A stretch of 64,000 nt of DNA from Spirosoma rhododendri (GCF_012849055.1 NZ_CP051677.1:1302001-1366000), one strand, 5' to 3'; counted from the stretch's first letter, positions 44,029 to 54,828 are shown. Notes: generated by a model from the letters alone, not told the origin. Program-made: numbers and translations.

Positions 44029-45224
44029 TTACTTCTTTCGCCCGATTACCGGGCAACGTTTGAATGGTTTAGTTCGGTCGAACAGGTATCGGTACGTAAC
44101 GTGCGTCTTGACAATTGTCGACCCAAGCTGACTCACAAAACGAACCATAATCGGGTTGAAATCGCCCACCCAGTTCATTTCGAGTTGAGTGTACTGGAAG
44201 TCGGGGTTGTTGTCGGCTTCGTGCGGCATCCGCAGCGCAATGGCCGCTTCCAGCCCTTTACCCTGATGGGACGGGGCCACGCCAAACACGACGCCAAACG
44301 CCTTCCGGTTCGTCTTGCGAATCGTATGCCACAGAAATTTCAGCTTCCCGATCAAATCGAGTTTGCCGTTGACGTGCTTGAAGATCTGATTCAGTTCGGG
44401 CAGACAAACAAAAAACGCGACGGGTTCGCCCTGATAGTAAGCGAAGTAAATGATCTTCTCATCGAGCACCGGCTTCAGCTTCTGCATCAGCAACTGCGCC
44501 TGTTCGGCGGTCATCTCGTGCACACCGGCGTGGGCACCCCATGCCGCGTTGTAGATGTGCCGGAACTGTTCGGCGGCAGCGGGCAGGTCGCGCTTGTCGA
44601 GCGTACGGAAATCGTAATCGGGGTTGTCGTAAATGCGCTTGGCCCGGTCTTTCACCGCCTGCGACATCTCCGTCAGCCGCGCCCAGGTCGTCGGAATACC
44701 GAAGGTGAACTGCTTGAAGTAATCCTGAAAGCCGTAGTTCTCGAAAAACTGAATATAATACGGTTTGGTGTAGGGCATACAATAGTTCGGCTCCCGGTCG
44801 AACCCGTCGATCAGCAGGCCCCACCAGCGGTCGCGGTCGCCGAAATTGATCGGGCCGTCCATCGCTTCCATACCCTTCGTCTGCAACCACGCTTTCGCCG
44901 TGTCGAACAGGGTAAAAGCTGCTTTCTCATCGTCGATGCACTCGAAAAAGCCAACGCCACCCGTCGGCTGCTCGTTGTCGAGATTGGCGATGTCGTAATC
45001 GACGAACGCGGCAATGCGGCCGATAGTCTCGCTTTTGTCGTTCAGCAGTAGGTAACGGATGCAGTCGCCGTGCTCGAATCGCTTGTTGCGGGTCGGGTCG
45101 AATACCTCGTCTACGTCGGTATCGAGGGGCGAATCCAGTACGGGTCAGTACGGTAGAGCCGAACGGGCAATTGGATAAATTCGTTTTGATACCGGGCATT
45201 GGTGCCCACCTCAACAACCTGCAT
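44029..45224 (-). pseudogene. GNAT-like acetyltransferase, frameshifted near its N-terminus
   Basis: The long frame from an internal ATG at 44886 (MQTKGMEAMDGPINFGDRDR onwards) is truncated compared with family members of roughly 380-400 residues. Upstream, a MQVVEVGTNARYQNEFIQLP start at 45224 continues into RTDPYWIRP and then hits a stop. Adding one base in a run of four Gs (45126-45129) joins it to a good continuation (DTDVDEVFDPTRNKRFEHGD and FVDYDIANLDNEQPTGGVGF). The C-terminal GNAT part has GVAPSHQGKGLEAAIAL as the acyl-CoA site. Target unknown. Confidence 0.85.
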
Positions 45225-45322
45225 AACGGACTGCCCAGCGGGCACTTCTAAAAACAAAATGCGAATATAGCCAAAACCGCCGGGCGGGTCGACCTGCCTG
45301 CCGTTTTCCAGCCGACAATGCG

Positions 45323-45330
45323 TAGTTTTG
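45323..45330 (+). promoter_or_regulatory. Candidate -7 element for cysS
   Basis: TAGTTTTG matches TAnnTTTG and ends 27 bp before the cysS ATG at 45358, giving a short leader. No clear -33. Confidence 0.4.
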
Positions 45331-45357
45331 CCTCGTTTCGCAGTCTATTTCTGCCTT

Positions 45358-46860
<1,503 letters not shown>

Positions 46861-46861
46861 T

Positions 46862-47290
46862 ATGGCTCGCGATCTATTTCACGATGCTGTTCGTGAGGCA
46901 CTGCTTGCGGATGGCTGGTCGATAACACATGACGGCTATCGCTTAATTACCGACCTGCTCAAAGATGCGTTGACTGTGGATTTAGGCGCACAGCGACTGA
47001 TTGCAGCCGAACGTAACGTGGAGAAAATCGCCGTTGAAGTGAAAAGCTTTCTGGGCGATTCACTGATTTACGATTTTCACAGCGCTTTGGGGCAAATGCT
47101 GGTTTATCAGGTCAATATGGACTTGCAGGAGCCAGAGCGCGTTTTGTATCTGGCAATACCGCAGCCCAGCTTTGAACGGATGAGCCGGCAACGAGTCTTT
47201 GACGTCGTTACGCAGCGATATTCCGTTAATATTGTCGTGTATGATCCGATTCACCAAACGATTGTTCAATGGATACGGCACAGCAAATAG
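46862..47290 (+). CDS. XisH family protein (PD-(D/E)xK-like)
   Basis: The 142-residue protein matches XisH, first known as an fdxN-element excision controlling factor in cyanobacteria: MARDLFHDAVREALLADGW, ITDLLKDALTVDLGAQ, AAERNVEKIAVEVKSFLG. The family belongs to the PD-(D/E)xK nuclease fold, and D40, E59 and K61 fit the catalytic pattern, with Q78 in GQMLVYQ. No excision recombinase or fdxN-like element is nearby, so excision is unlikely to be its job here. It overlaps xisI by 22 nt. Base composition looks richer in A/T than cysS. Confidence 0.88.
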   Translation: MARDLFHDAVREALLADGWSITHDGYRLITDLLKDALTVDLGAQRLIAAERNVEKIAVEVKSFLGDSLIYDFHSALGQMLVYQVNMDLQEPERVLYLAIPQPSFERMSRQRVFDVVTQRYSVNIVVYDPIHQTIVQWIRHSK

Positions 47291-47619
47291 AAACGTATCA
47301 GACGCTGATTATTGATTTTCTATCGGAACATCAGGATCAGAATTTGAATACAGAGGAGTACCGGCGTATGATGCTTGCCGATAAAGAACACCGGCATTAC
47401 CAGCTAATCGCTACGGGTTGGGCATCGCCGAGCCAATACGTCGACGCACTGCTGATTCATCTGACAATTAAGCCAACCGGTAAGGTATGGCTGCTTGAAA
47501 ATAGCACGGAGTTGCACGTAGCGGAAGAACTGGTTGCGCGGGGCGTTTGCAAGACAGATATAGTTCTGGCATTCCACCCACCCCAATACCGCGCGTTGTC
47601 TGGTTATGCCGCGGCTTAG
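47269..47619 (+). CDS. XisI family protein
   Basis: The 116-residue XisI-type protein starts inside the end of xisH (22-nt overlap), so translation is probably coupled. Family features: IETYQTLIIDFLSEH, DKEHRHYQLIATGW, LIHLTIKPTGKVWLLENSTE, VARGVCKTDIVLAFHPPQYR. XisH/XisI pairs occur far beyond the fdxN element and are often suspected to be a toxin-antitoxin-like or regulatory pair; that is not demonstrated. Confidence 0.88.
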   Translation: MDTAQQIETYQTLIIDFLSEHQDQNLNTEEYRRMMLADKEHRHYQLIATGWASPSQYVDALLIHLTIKPTGKVWLLENSTELHVAEELVARGVCKTDIVLAFHPPQYRALSGYAAA

Positions 47620-47653
47620 TTACAGTTCACAACGATACAGCTTTTTCACTCTC

Positions 47654-48682
47654 ATGACCAAACCCACCCTATTACTCGTTGCCGCTGTGCTGACACTGGC
47701 GGGCTGCAAAGAAAAACAGAGTCAGCAAACCGATACCGCTACCACATCGCCAACGATGGTGGCGGCTCCGGCCTTCAACGCGGATTCAGCCTACCAGTAT
47801 ATCGATCAGCAGGTCGCGTTTGGACCGCGCGTGGTCAATACGTCGGCGCACGCGAAGGCGGGACAGTACCTGATCTCGAAACTCAAGCAGTTTGGCTGCG
47901 AGGTAACGGAACAACCCTTTACGACGACGGCCTGGGACGGCACCAAGCTGAACTGCCTGAACATTATCGGTAGCATCAACCCCAAAGCGACCAAACGCAT
48001 CGTGCTGGCGTCGCATTGGGATTCGCGCCCGGTCGCGGATCAGGACCCTGACAAAGCCGATCAGAGCAAAGCCGTTCCGGCGGCTAACGACGGAGCAAGT
48101 GGCGTCGGCGTACTGCTCGAACTAGCCCGCACGGTTCAGCAGGCGAAAACGAAACCCGATGTAGGTGTCGACATTATCTTCTTCGATGCCGAAGACTGGG
48201 GCAATGGCGAGAAAGCGCAGAACGATACCAAAGACGGGCTAACTGTCAATGGGCAACCGATTGACTTTGTTGGTTTCTGTCTGGGATCGCGGTATTGGGC
48301 CAAAAACCTGCACAAGCCGGGCTATTCGGCTTATTACGGTGTTCTGCTCGACATGGTCGGTGCGAAGGGTGCCACGTTTACCCGCGAAGGCTATTCGCAG
48401 CAACTAGCCGCCAGCGTAGTCGACACCGTGTGGAGCACGGCCGCGCGATTGGGCTACAGTCCGTTTTTTGTCGATCAGCCAGGCGGCACGATCACCGACG
48501 ATCACCTGGCCCCGAATCTGGTCGCGAAAATTCCGATGATTGACCTGATTCACACCAACCCGACGATGGGCGGCTTCTTCCCGGCCTGGCATACCGCCGA
48601 CGATACGATGGCTAACATCGACAAAACAACCCTGAAAGCCGTTGGGCAAACACTGACGCAGGTTATCTACAATGAAAAGTAA
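47654..48682 (+). CDS. M28 family peptidase / glutaminyl cyclase-like lipoprotein
   Basis: The ATG at 47654 gives a lipoprotein signal with lipobox TLAGCKEKQ and 342 residues. The metallopeptidase core has ASHWDSRPVAD, NDGASGVGVLLELAR, FFDAEDWG, DDHLAP and WHTADDTM, which supply zinc ligands in the M28 glutaminyl-peptide cyclotransferase-like group. It is probably anchored in the periplasm or at the outer membrane, processing peptides or N-terminal glutamine. Its end overlaps a small lipoprotein gene by 11 nt. Confidence 0.9.
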   Translation: MTKPTLLLVAAVLTLAGCKEKQSQQTDTATTSPTMVAAPAFNADSAYQYIDQQVAFGPRVVNTSAHAKAGQYLISKLKQFGCEVTEQPFTTTAWDGTKLNCLNIIGSINPKATKRIVLASHWDSRPVADQDPDKADQSKAVPAANDGASGVGVLLELARTVQQAKTKPDVGVDIIFFDAEDWGNGEKAQNDTKDGLTVNGQPIDFVGFCLGSRYWAKNLHKPGYSAYYGVLLDMVGAKGATFTREGYSQQLAASVVDTVWSTAARLGYSPFFVDQPGGTITDDHLAPNLVAKIPMIDLIHTNPTMGGFFPAWHTADDTMANIDKTTLKAVGQTLTQVIYNEK

Positions 48683-49055
48683 CGTATTTCTCCTGCTGGC
48701 TTTGCTGGGGCTGTTTAGCTGCGAGCCCCCACCCGACCAATTCGGTCGGCTCGACCTGAAAAAATGGCGCAGCGACCGGGGCGGCTGCAACGGTATTCGG
48801 GCGGCTATTCTGCCCGATTTCCGCGCCGAAATACAAAATCTGAAAGGCAAACGGTCCGATACCATTGGCGATCTGCTGGGTCGCCCCGATATCAATGAGA
48901 TTGCCGATCGAAACCAGAAGTTTTACATTTATTTTCTGGAGAAAGGGCCTCAATGCGACAAACCGGGAGCCAAATCGACAAGTCGATCGGTCGCTATTCG
49001 TATGAGTGCCATTGGCTTAGCTACCGAGATCACGTTTCAAAATGGACTCCCCTGA
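48672..49055 (+). CDS. Small hypothetical lipoprotein
   Basis: The 127-residue product has a lipobox (LLGLFSCEPPP), a Lys/Arg-rich segment and four further Cys-containing or aromatic stretches (GGCNGIRAAI, KFYIYFLEKGPQC). It resembles small conserved Bacteroidetes lipoproteins with a BamE-like SDTIGDLLGRPDINE segment, but I cannot assign a family. It overlaps the M28 gene by 11 nt and is translated in another frame, which suggests coupled translation. Confidence 0.7.
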   Translation: MKSNVFLLLALLGLFSCEPPPDQFGRLDLKKWRSDRGGCNGIRAAILPDFRAEIQNLKGKRSDTIGDLLGRPDINEIADRNQKFYIYFLEKGPQCDKPGAKSTSRSVAIRMSAIGLATEITFQNGLP

Positions 49056-49218
49056 TACATGATCATGCGGAAGACATTATTTTAAATTTTTTAAGTAATT
49101 ATCGTCCACTTCAATCTTTTCTTAATGAATAGCTGTATATTTACTGACATGATACGATAACCCAATCGGGTTTTTGTGTCTGAAAACATACAGTCTTATC
49201 ATAGGTTAAGGTAGTTTT

Positions 49219-49250
49219 AAAGAGGATGGGAGTTTGCACCCGTCCTCTTT
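49219..49250. terminator. 12-bp hairpin between convergent genes
   Basis: Arms 49219-49230 and 49239-49250 pair with one T-G wobble around an 8-nt loop; the right arm ends cctcttt before attgtttt. It serves the lipoprotein gene and may serve the T9SS gene opposite. Confidence 0.75.
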
Positions 49251-49271
49251 ATTGTTTTCAAACCAGTCCAG

Positions 49272-51644
49272 TTAATCCCGAATCAGCATAAGCTGACCAC
49301 GCATAACAGGTCGGTTCGGAGCGGTAGACACCGTGTACGCATACATACCAGCGGGAAGTTCGCGACCATTCGTCAGGCCAGCGAAGGGTTCGTGATAGCC
49401 CTGACCGGAGCGAAAAATAACCTCGCCCCAGCGGCTAAAGATCGTAATGACCGCTTCGGGAAATGCCTCAATCCCTACCAACTTCCAATCGTCATTCAGG
49501 CCGTCGCCGTTGGGCGAGAACGCATCCGGAATATATAGCCGCTCAACAATCCGGATGCTGATGCTGTCGGAAGCCGGGCAACCCGACGCGTTGCTAACGC
49601 GGAGCGTGTACACGATCGGGGCAAGAATCTGAACCACCGATGGATTCGCCACGGCAGGGTCGTCCAGAAACGTAGCAGGCGACCAGGTAAAGCGCGTAGG
49701 ATCACCGGTAAACGTTGGCGACAGCGTGAACGTATTCCCGTAATAAGTGACCATCGAGTCAGGCAGATTGATCGTCGGGATAGGGGCGACAATCGCCCGG
49801 CGGGCCGTCGTTACGCCCTCACAAAAGGGGGCGGGCTTTACGGTGTACGTGACGGTATGCGGACCGATACCTGCCGAGCGGGCGTTAAACAAATTTCCCG
49901 TTACACCCGGCCCCTCGAACAGCCCGCCGGCCGGTTGCCCTTTGAGCGTAACGAGGGGCACATCGACACCGCACATGTCGGGTATCGAGTCCAGTTGTGG
50001 CACGACGGGCGGTACGGCTGTTACAACAAACGGGACCGACGTACCGGTACAGCCGTAAAAATCGGTTGCGGTCACCACATAGCTGCCTGTGGTCGTGGCG
50101 GAAAACGTTGCAGCTGTCGTTGGCGGGCCGGGCGGTTGCGCATCCTGTTGCCACGCGTACTGTACCCCGCCATTCGTTTCGAGCGTCAATACACTGTTCG
50201 GACAGAGCTGCGGCTGCTGCGCCTGTATCGTCGGTACCACTGCCGCCGACCGGCTTATAGCAACAGGGTTTGTTTTTGACACACATCCCGCCAGTGCGTA
50301 AGTCAGCTGTGCATAAAACTGCCCCGGCTGCTGCGTACTGATTTCGTTGGCAGTTTGTGGCAGCAACTGTCCGTTCTGGTACCACTGTACGGCGACACCA
50401 GCCGCATTACCGACCGTGAACGATACCGTACCCGTTGTTGCGCAGAGATGCCCACTGTTTGTTAGTGCTGCTTCAGCTCCGACGACGCTGATTTGAATTG
50501 TCGGGGAGTCGGCGGCTTTACTGCAAACCGTTTTCAACGACACATACACCGAGTAGTCCCCAGCCTCACGGACGATCAGGCTCGATCCGGTAGCGCTTGG
50601 CAGGTTGACCCCGTTTTGTCGCCACTGATAGTTCCAGTCGGGGTTATCAGCGGCCTGTATCGTCGCCGTTTGTCCCTGACAAAGCGTAAGGCTGGTCATG
50701 TCGGCGGGTTTGGCCTGAATACGCACGGCCGGATCGGGGGTCGACTGTGGGGGGCATTCAACAACCAGCAGCTGAAAGTCGCGCCGGACTTCCCCGATTT
50801 TAACCCCGTTCCGGTATTCCTCTACATTTACGGCGAAGACGAACAAGCCGGTTTTCGAGGGTGTGCCGGTAAGCTGACCGGTGCTCCTGTTGACACTCAT
50901 AGCAGGCACCCCCGGTATGGCACTGCCTGCACTATACCCCGATTGCCAGGTTACTTCGGGGTATGGACCCGCCGATACGCTATTGTTCTGCCCATTGGTG
51001 TTGCCTTTCTGATTGAGGGGCGTCACCAGTGAATAGCGCAGCTCATCGCCGTCAGGGTCGGTACCGCCGAAGGGAAAGGTAAACGGCTCACCCAGGCAGA
51101 GGTATTCGCCGTTGATAGCCGTGAAATGGGGCGACGAATTCTCGAAAATACGGCCGTTCTGTTGCAGGGCGGGGAATTCCAGATAGAACGTGTACCCCAC
51201 CTGCGACGGATTGACGATGTTGCTGATGCCACCGTTTCGGTTGCGGGTCTGGTACGACATGTAATAGCCCTGCGAATCGGTGTAGCTCGCGGGCGTCAGA
51301 TACAATTCATAGCCGAACGTAGCCACGATAAAATCCAGATTCTGCTGTTTGGCACAGTATGCGTTGGTAAACGGAACCGATGATCGACTGCCGGTTTCAA
51401 CCAGCGTAAACGACTGCATGAATACATTATCGCGCTTGCGGTATATCCCGACCAGCCCTCCCATCTGCTGATTGGCCCGCTGCCCGGCTTCCAGGTAATT
51501 GGTCACCGTGATTCTGTAATGGCCCGGTACGTCGCCCACCAGTTTCATTTCGATCTGTCCACCCACCTGATGCGTCGCCCAGCCCGTGTAATGCAACAGG
51601 AGCGCAATGACCAATAAGCCCAACCGAACGGAGATGTGACGCAT
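49272..51644 (-). CDS. T9SS type B sorting domain protein with Ig-like domains
   Basis: The ATG at 51644 (signal peptide LLHYTGWA) gives 790 residues. A long N-terminal beta-rich domain contains the FTNAYCAKQQNLDF and LGEPFTFPFGGTDPDGDELR segments. Several Ig/PKD-like modules with CPNSVLTL and W-Q repeats follow. The C-terminal 90 residues form the gliding-motility-associated type B domain: LYIPDAFSPNGDGLNDDWKL, IFSRWGEVIFRSG, and LPAGMYAYTVS to QLMLIRD. It is a T9SS-exported surface protein with no enzyme domain seen, likely adhesive. Confidence 0.88.
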   Translation of the reverse strand: MRHISVRLGLLVIALLLHYTGWATHQVGGQIEMKLVGDVPGHYRITVTNYLEAGQRANQQMGGLVGIYRKRDNVFMQSFTLVETGSRSSVPFTNAYCAKQQNLDFIVATFGYELYLTPASYTDSQGYYMSYQTRNRNGGISNIVNPSQVGYTFYLEFPALQQNGRIFENSSPHFTAINGEYLCLGEPFTFPFGGTDPDGDELRYSLVTPLNQKGNTNGQNNSVSAGPYPEVTWQSGYSAGSAIPGVPAMSVNRSTGQLTGTPSKTGLFVFAVNVEEYRNGVKIGEVRRDFQLLVVECPPQSTPDPAVRIQAKPADMTSLTLCQGQTATIQAADNPDWNYQWRQNGVNLPSATGSSLIVREAGDYSVYVSLKTVCSKAADSPTIQISVVGAEAALTNSGHLCATTGTVSFTVGNAAGVAVQWYQNGQLLPQTANEISTQQPGQFYAQLTYALAGCVSKTNPVAISRSAAVVPTIQAQQPQLCPNSVLTLETNGGVQYAWQQDAQPPGPPTTAATFSATTTGSYVVTATDFYGCTGTSVPFVVTAVPPVVPQLDSIPDMCGVDVPLVTLKGQPAGGLFEGPGVTGNLFNARSAGIGPHTVTYTVKPAPFCEGVTTARRAIVAPIPTINLPDSMVTYYGNTFTLSPTFTGDPTRFTWSPATFLDDPAVANPSVVQILAPIVYTLRVSNASGCPASDSISIRIVERLYIPDAFSPNGDGLNDDWKLVGIEAFPEAVITIFSRWGEVIFRSGQGYHEPFAGLTNGRELPAGMYAYTVSTAPNRPVMRGQLMLIRD

Positions 51645-51989
51645 AGCGCAGCGGAAAAACGCACTGAAGAGGAAAACGACAATCCGCAACTTAATCCAGC
51701 CAGACCAGTACGGCGGCTAGTTTTCAACAAGTGGTTCGTCTATTTATCAGGCCGTTACGCTGGACTCCATTTATTCGTTGCAGGCCCTTTCCGTTTAAAG
51801 TCTCTCTTTCGCTGCTTATACGCTTCATCCGTCAACAACAACCTGTTTTTTAGGATTTTACACATATGAAACGTGCGCTCACCAACTGCCTTCCATGACA
51901 GGTAATGAGCGCACGTTACCGTTTGCTACCAGATAGTGAATTGACTGATAAGGTCATTACGAAACCTTATCATTAGATACAGACGGCGG
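51645..51989. other. 345-bp intergenic stretch with two inverted repeats
   Basis: This stretch between two minus-strand genes has no gene I can support. It holds a 12-bp hairpin (51870-51917) and a 9-bp one (51946-51954 with 51964-51972, loop 9 nt, TGATAAGGT arms), both downstream of DUF4270. Confidence 0.6.
51870..51917. terminator. 12-bp inverted repeat downstream of the DUF4270 gene
   Basis: Arms 51870-51881 (AACGTGCGCTCA) and 51906-51917 are exact reverse complements around a 24-nt loop. No T-run follows on the minus strand, so it may be a weak terminator or other structure. Confidence 0.45.
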
Positions 51990-53357
51990 CTACTGAGCCG
52001 ACGTCAGAAAAAGCCGTAGCCGAATCCGGTCAGACGAGCGTTGCTGATCGCCAATCGTAACTCGTCGGGCCAGCGTACGCAAATCCGTCGATGTGTTGGT
52101 GATGATAATCGGCCGGTTGGGCAGGCGTCCCCGGATAAGGTTTGTCGCGTATTGTGTGATGTCGAATGTGTAGCTGTCGGTCAGTTCGGGCTGTGCGGGG
52201 TCGTAGAAATAGCCCGCAGCATTGTTCTGCGCCACATTCCCGATGGCTCCAATTGGCACGACAGACAGCAATTCATTCTGTGCGTTTGCTTCAAAAATAG
52301 CCAGGTCTGGCGGGACCAGATTGTCCCGCAGCGTCTGCCGGATGGGCTCCAGCACCAGCTGAGCACTATTGACACCGGCATAACCAGTCGGTAATTCAAA
52401 CTGGTTGATGTACGGAAACTCAATCCGCGTACGCAGCCCCATACCCGGCACAAGAGACGAACTCCGACCGGTCAGGTTACTGCTGACGGCGTCTGATCTT
52501 GTTTGCAGGGCAGCCAACGGCGTACCACTTCGATCGCTGATAAACTGCGTAAAGTGAGTGGTCTGTAGCGGAAAATGAATTGACGATGACCGCACAACGA
52601 CGTCGGTATTGTTGTCCACCGCGTGGTAATAGAGTCGCAGCCCCGTCAGATTGTTCGTTGAAAAACCAGCCATCGTATTGCCAGATGCTGGCGTAAGCAC
52701 GACGAAGCCTTTCCAGAATTCATCCATCGTTACGTTGTCGACAATCGAGCCGTCGGTCAGCGCGGTAAAGAACGACTGGGCCACGGTTGTATTCATCCGA
52801 AAGCGAATCTGCCGATAGGCACGGGAAAGAGGGGTACCGGCAGAGGTTGTGACAGGGGTACCGGGGCCGGGCGTTACCGTCCGGGCAAAAAGGGCTTTAC
52901 TGTCGTACGGCACTGAGCTGGTGTTGTAATAAACTTTACTCCGGTTTAGTGCCGTCTGTAGTTGATGCACCTCAACGCTGAAAGCCGTCGTGGTATCGCC
53001 GTACGCATAAGCGTAGCCCAGCTCGAATACAAGCGAATCCAGCGTCAGATTTGAGGTCGATGCCAGTGGGTTCGATGCGTAGTCAACGTTACCGTAGCCC
53101 CGCGTCGTCAGCGTACCCGTATTGGAGTCGGCCCAGCGACCAACCAGAAAGGCGGTGTCGGCTGACGACTGAGCCGACGTCACGAACGAGTCGGGCGACA
53201 GCACCGTCGACACCCGGATACTGATCGTATCGAGTGCCTGAATGGAAAACTCCTGCGGATTGATAATGGCCTGCCCGATGTCAAGCCTTCCCGACTGACA
53301 GGCACATAAGCAGAGCGCAGCCATCAGCAACCCGGCAACTCGGTGAATAAAATGCAT
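51990..53357 (-). CDS. DUF4270 lipoprotein
   Basis: The 455-residue protein has a lipoprotein signal (LMAALCLCACQSGR) and the DUF4270 plan: IISIRVS-like strands, TAFLVGRWADSNTGTLTTRGY, LDSLVFELGYAYAYGD, and repeated beta strands ending in RVTIGDQQRSSDRIRLRLFLTSAQ. The family is restricted to Bacteroidetes and its function is unknown. It lies downstream of the DUF4907 and Kelch genes on the same strand. Confidence 0.85.
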   Translation of the reverse strand: MHFIHRVAGLLMAALCLCACQSGRLDIGQAIINPQEFSIQALDTISIRVSTVLSPDSFVTSAQSSADTAFLVGRWADSNTGTLTTRGYGNVDYASNPLASTSNLTLDSLVFELGYAYAYGDTTTAFSVEVHQLQTALNRSKVYYNTSSVPYDSKALFARTVTPGPGTPVTTSAGTPLSRAYRQIRFRMNTTVAQSFFTALTDGSIVDNVTMDEFWKGFVVLTPASGNTMAGFSTNNLTGLRLYYHAVDNNTDVVVRSSSIHFPLQTTHFTQFISDRSGTPLAALQTRSDAVSSNLTGRSSSLVPGMGLRTRIEFPYINQFELPTGYAGVNSAQLVLEPIRQTLRDNLVPPDLAIFEANAQNELLSVVPIGAIGNVAQNNAAGYFYDPAQPELTDSYTFDITQYATNLIRGRLPNRPIIITNTSTDLRTLARRVTIGDQQRSSDRIRLRLFLTSAQ

Positions 53358-53379
53358 CTGAAAAGTAAATAGTAAATAC

Positions 53380-53730
53380 TCAGGGCAGCGAAACGTTCAT
53401 CGCCCGTAGTTCTTCCTGTGTGATGGCCGGCATACCCCGCCCCTGCTGTAGTTTGCTGATAACCCGTTCGCCCACCCGCCGGGCCTGCGCTTCGTCGGCA
53501 AACCCACGATCGCCAGCGATACCGGGTATGGCTGGTTGGTGAATAATCAGGTTACCGTGGTTAAGTACGTCGTAGCCCCAGCCCATTGGTGTCTTGTACA
53601 GACTCAGCTCGTAAGCCGTCCGGGACCGATAGTACTGATAAGCCGTCAGCATGGCCAGTACGGCCAATATGACAAACAGAACGCGCCGGACAGCAACTGA
53701 CCGCCCGGCGCGTTCCAAACTAGAAGGCAT
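53380..53730 (-). CDS. DUF4907 domain protein
   Basis: The ATG at 53730 gives 116 residues and overlaps the Kelch stop by 11 nt; the open frame extends further up, but only into the Kelch gene. A basic N-terminus and one membrane helix (about 18-30) are followed by the DUF4907 signature: YELSLYKTPMGWGYDVLNHG, LIIHQPAIPGIAGDRGF, FADEAQARRVGERVISKLQQ. Function unknown. Overlap with the Kelch gene implies a shared transcript. Confidence 0.85.
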   Translation of the reverse strand: MPSSLERAGRSVAVRRVLFVILAVLAMLTAYQYYRSRTAYELSLYKTPMGWGYDVLNHGNLIIHQPAIPGIAGDRGFADEAQARRVGERVISKLQQGRGMPAITQEELRAMNVSLP

Positions 53731-54712
53731 CCGTATTCTGTACCGTTGCGGGGTCGAACACCCACAGGTCGTCATAACGGCTCGATGAGCCACCCGTCGT
53801 TACGTACCCTTTGTTGCCGATAGCAAAACCCTGTGCATACTGCCGGTCGGCTCCTTCAAACACACCCAGCGTTGCCCACAGGTCGGTAGCAGGATCATAC
53901 TGCCACACAGTTGTTCCGTTCCCCGTCACGATATAACCTTTGCCGCTGATCGCAAAGCCAACAGCGTAGCTACGGGCAATGGCTGCCTGATCGGTCGTAA
54001 ACTGAAGCTTCTGAGTCCAGAGGTTCTGGGTAGGATCAAACATCCACCAATCGCGCAGCGACGTACCGTTGTTATTGCCCGTACCCATGTACGCTTTTCC
54101 GTCGATAACGAAGGAAACCGCACCAACCCGCTTGTCGCCACCGTAGCTGGCGGCCTGCGTCCAGGCTGCGGTAGTTGGGTTGTACGACCACATATCCTTC
54201 ACGAAGTTTCCGTCGAAGCCAGTGCCTACATAACCAACGTTGTTGATCGAGAAAGCAGTGGCATTCCGCCGGGCGCTGCCGCCGAAGTCAGCAATTTTCT
54301 TCCATGTATTGGCCGATGGATCGTACTCGTAAAAATCCTTGAGCCGGTCGCCGTTGGTATTGACGCCGGTGCCGATATAGCCTTTCGTGCTCGTTGCAAA
54401 CCCGACGCCATAGTAGCGACCTACACCAGCGTACGTTGCTTTTTGGGTCCAGGCGTTACGCGCAGGATCAAAAGCCCAGAAATCGGTCAGACGGTTGTTA
54501 TCGGAGTCGATACCCGTACCGACATAAGCGATGCTACCGATTACGAAGCTGGACGCTCCCGTCCGGGCCACACCATCCAGCGACGATCCTTTGGTCCAGT
54601 CGCCCAGCGTACCGGTCGTGCTCGAACTATTACAACTAGCCAGCCCACCGGCCCAGCCCAGACAACCTACGAACAGCAGGGCGTTGACCCACTGACCACG
54701 AAAACGAGACAT
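53720..54712 (-). CDS. Kelch repeat lipoprotein
   Basis: The ATG at 54712 gives a lipoprotein signal (GGLASCNSS) and 330 residues. About six Kelch-type repeats follow, each with a YVGTG or similar glycine pair and a W-x-FDP segment (DFWAFDPARNAWTQ, DMWSYNPTTAAW, DWWMFDPTQNLW, DLWVFDPATVQ), forming a beta-propeller at the outer membrane. The function is probably protein- or glycan-binding. It overlaps DUF4907. Confidence 0.87.
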   Translation of the reverse strand: MSRFRGQWVNALLFVGCLGWAGGLASCNSSSTTGTLGDWTKGSSLDGVARTGASSFVIGSIAYVGTGIDSDNNRLTDFWAFDPARNAWTQKATYAGVGRYYGVGFATSTKGYIGTGVNTNGDRLKDFYEYDPSANTWKKIADFGGSARRNATAFSINNVGYVGTGFDGNFVKDMWSYNPTTAAWTQAASYGGDKRVGAVSFVIDGKAYMGTGNNNGTSLRDWWMFDPTQNLWTQKLQFTTDQAAIARSYAVGFAISGKGYIVTGNGTTVWQYDPATDLWATLGVFEGADRQYAQGFAIGNKGYVTTGGSSSRYDDLWVFDPATVQNTDAF

Positions 54713-54828
54713 AAATGAACGATTAGTAGTATGGGCAGGCAATTGCTCCTGACCACTGATTTGATGCAAACTCATGAGAAACGTAACGGAAAAACAAGGC
54801 AAAATTAAACGAAATCTCTTCTATATAA

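Noticed and set aside
20783..45129. Phase variation by slipped-strand mispairing at the four frameshift runs
   Set aside because: The runs are only four or five bases long, much shorter than known phase-variable tracts, and the genes include a cytosolic acetyltransferase that is an unlikely target.
46862..47619. An excisable element controlled by XisH/XisI
   Set aside because: No recombinase, direct repeats or interrupted gene is seen around the pair; the neighbouring genes are intact.
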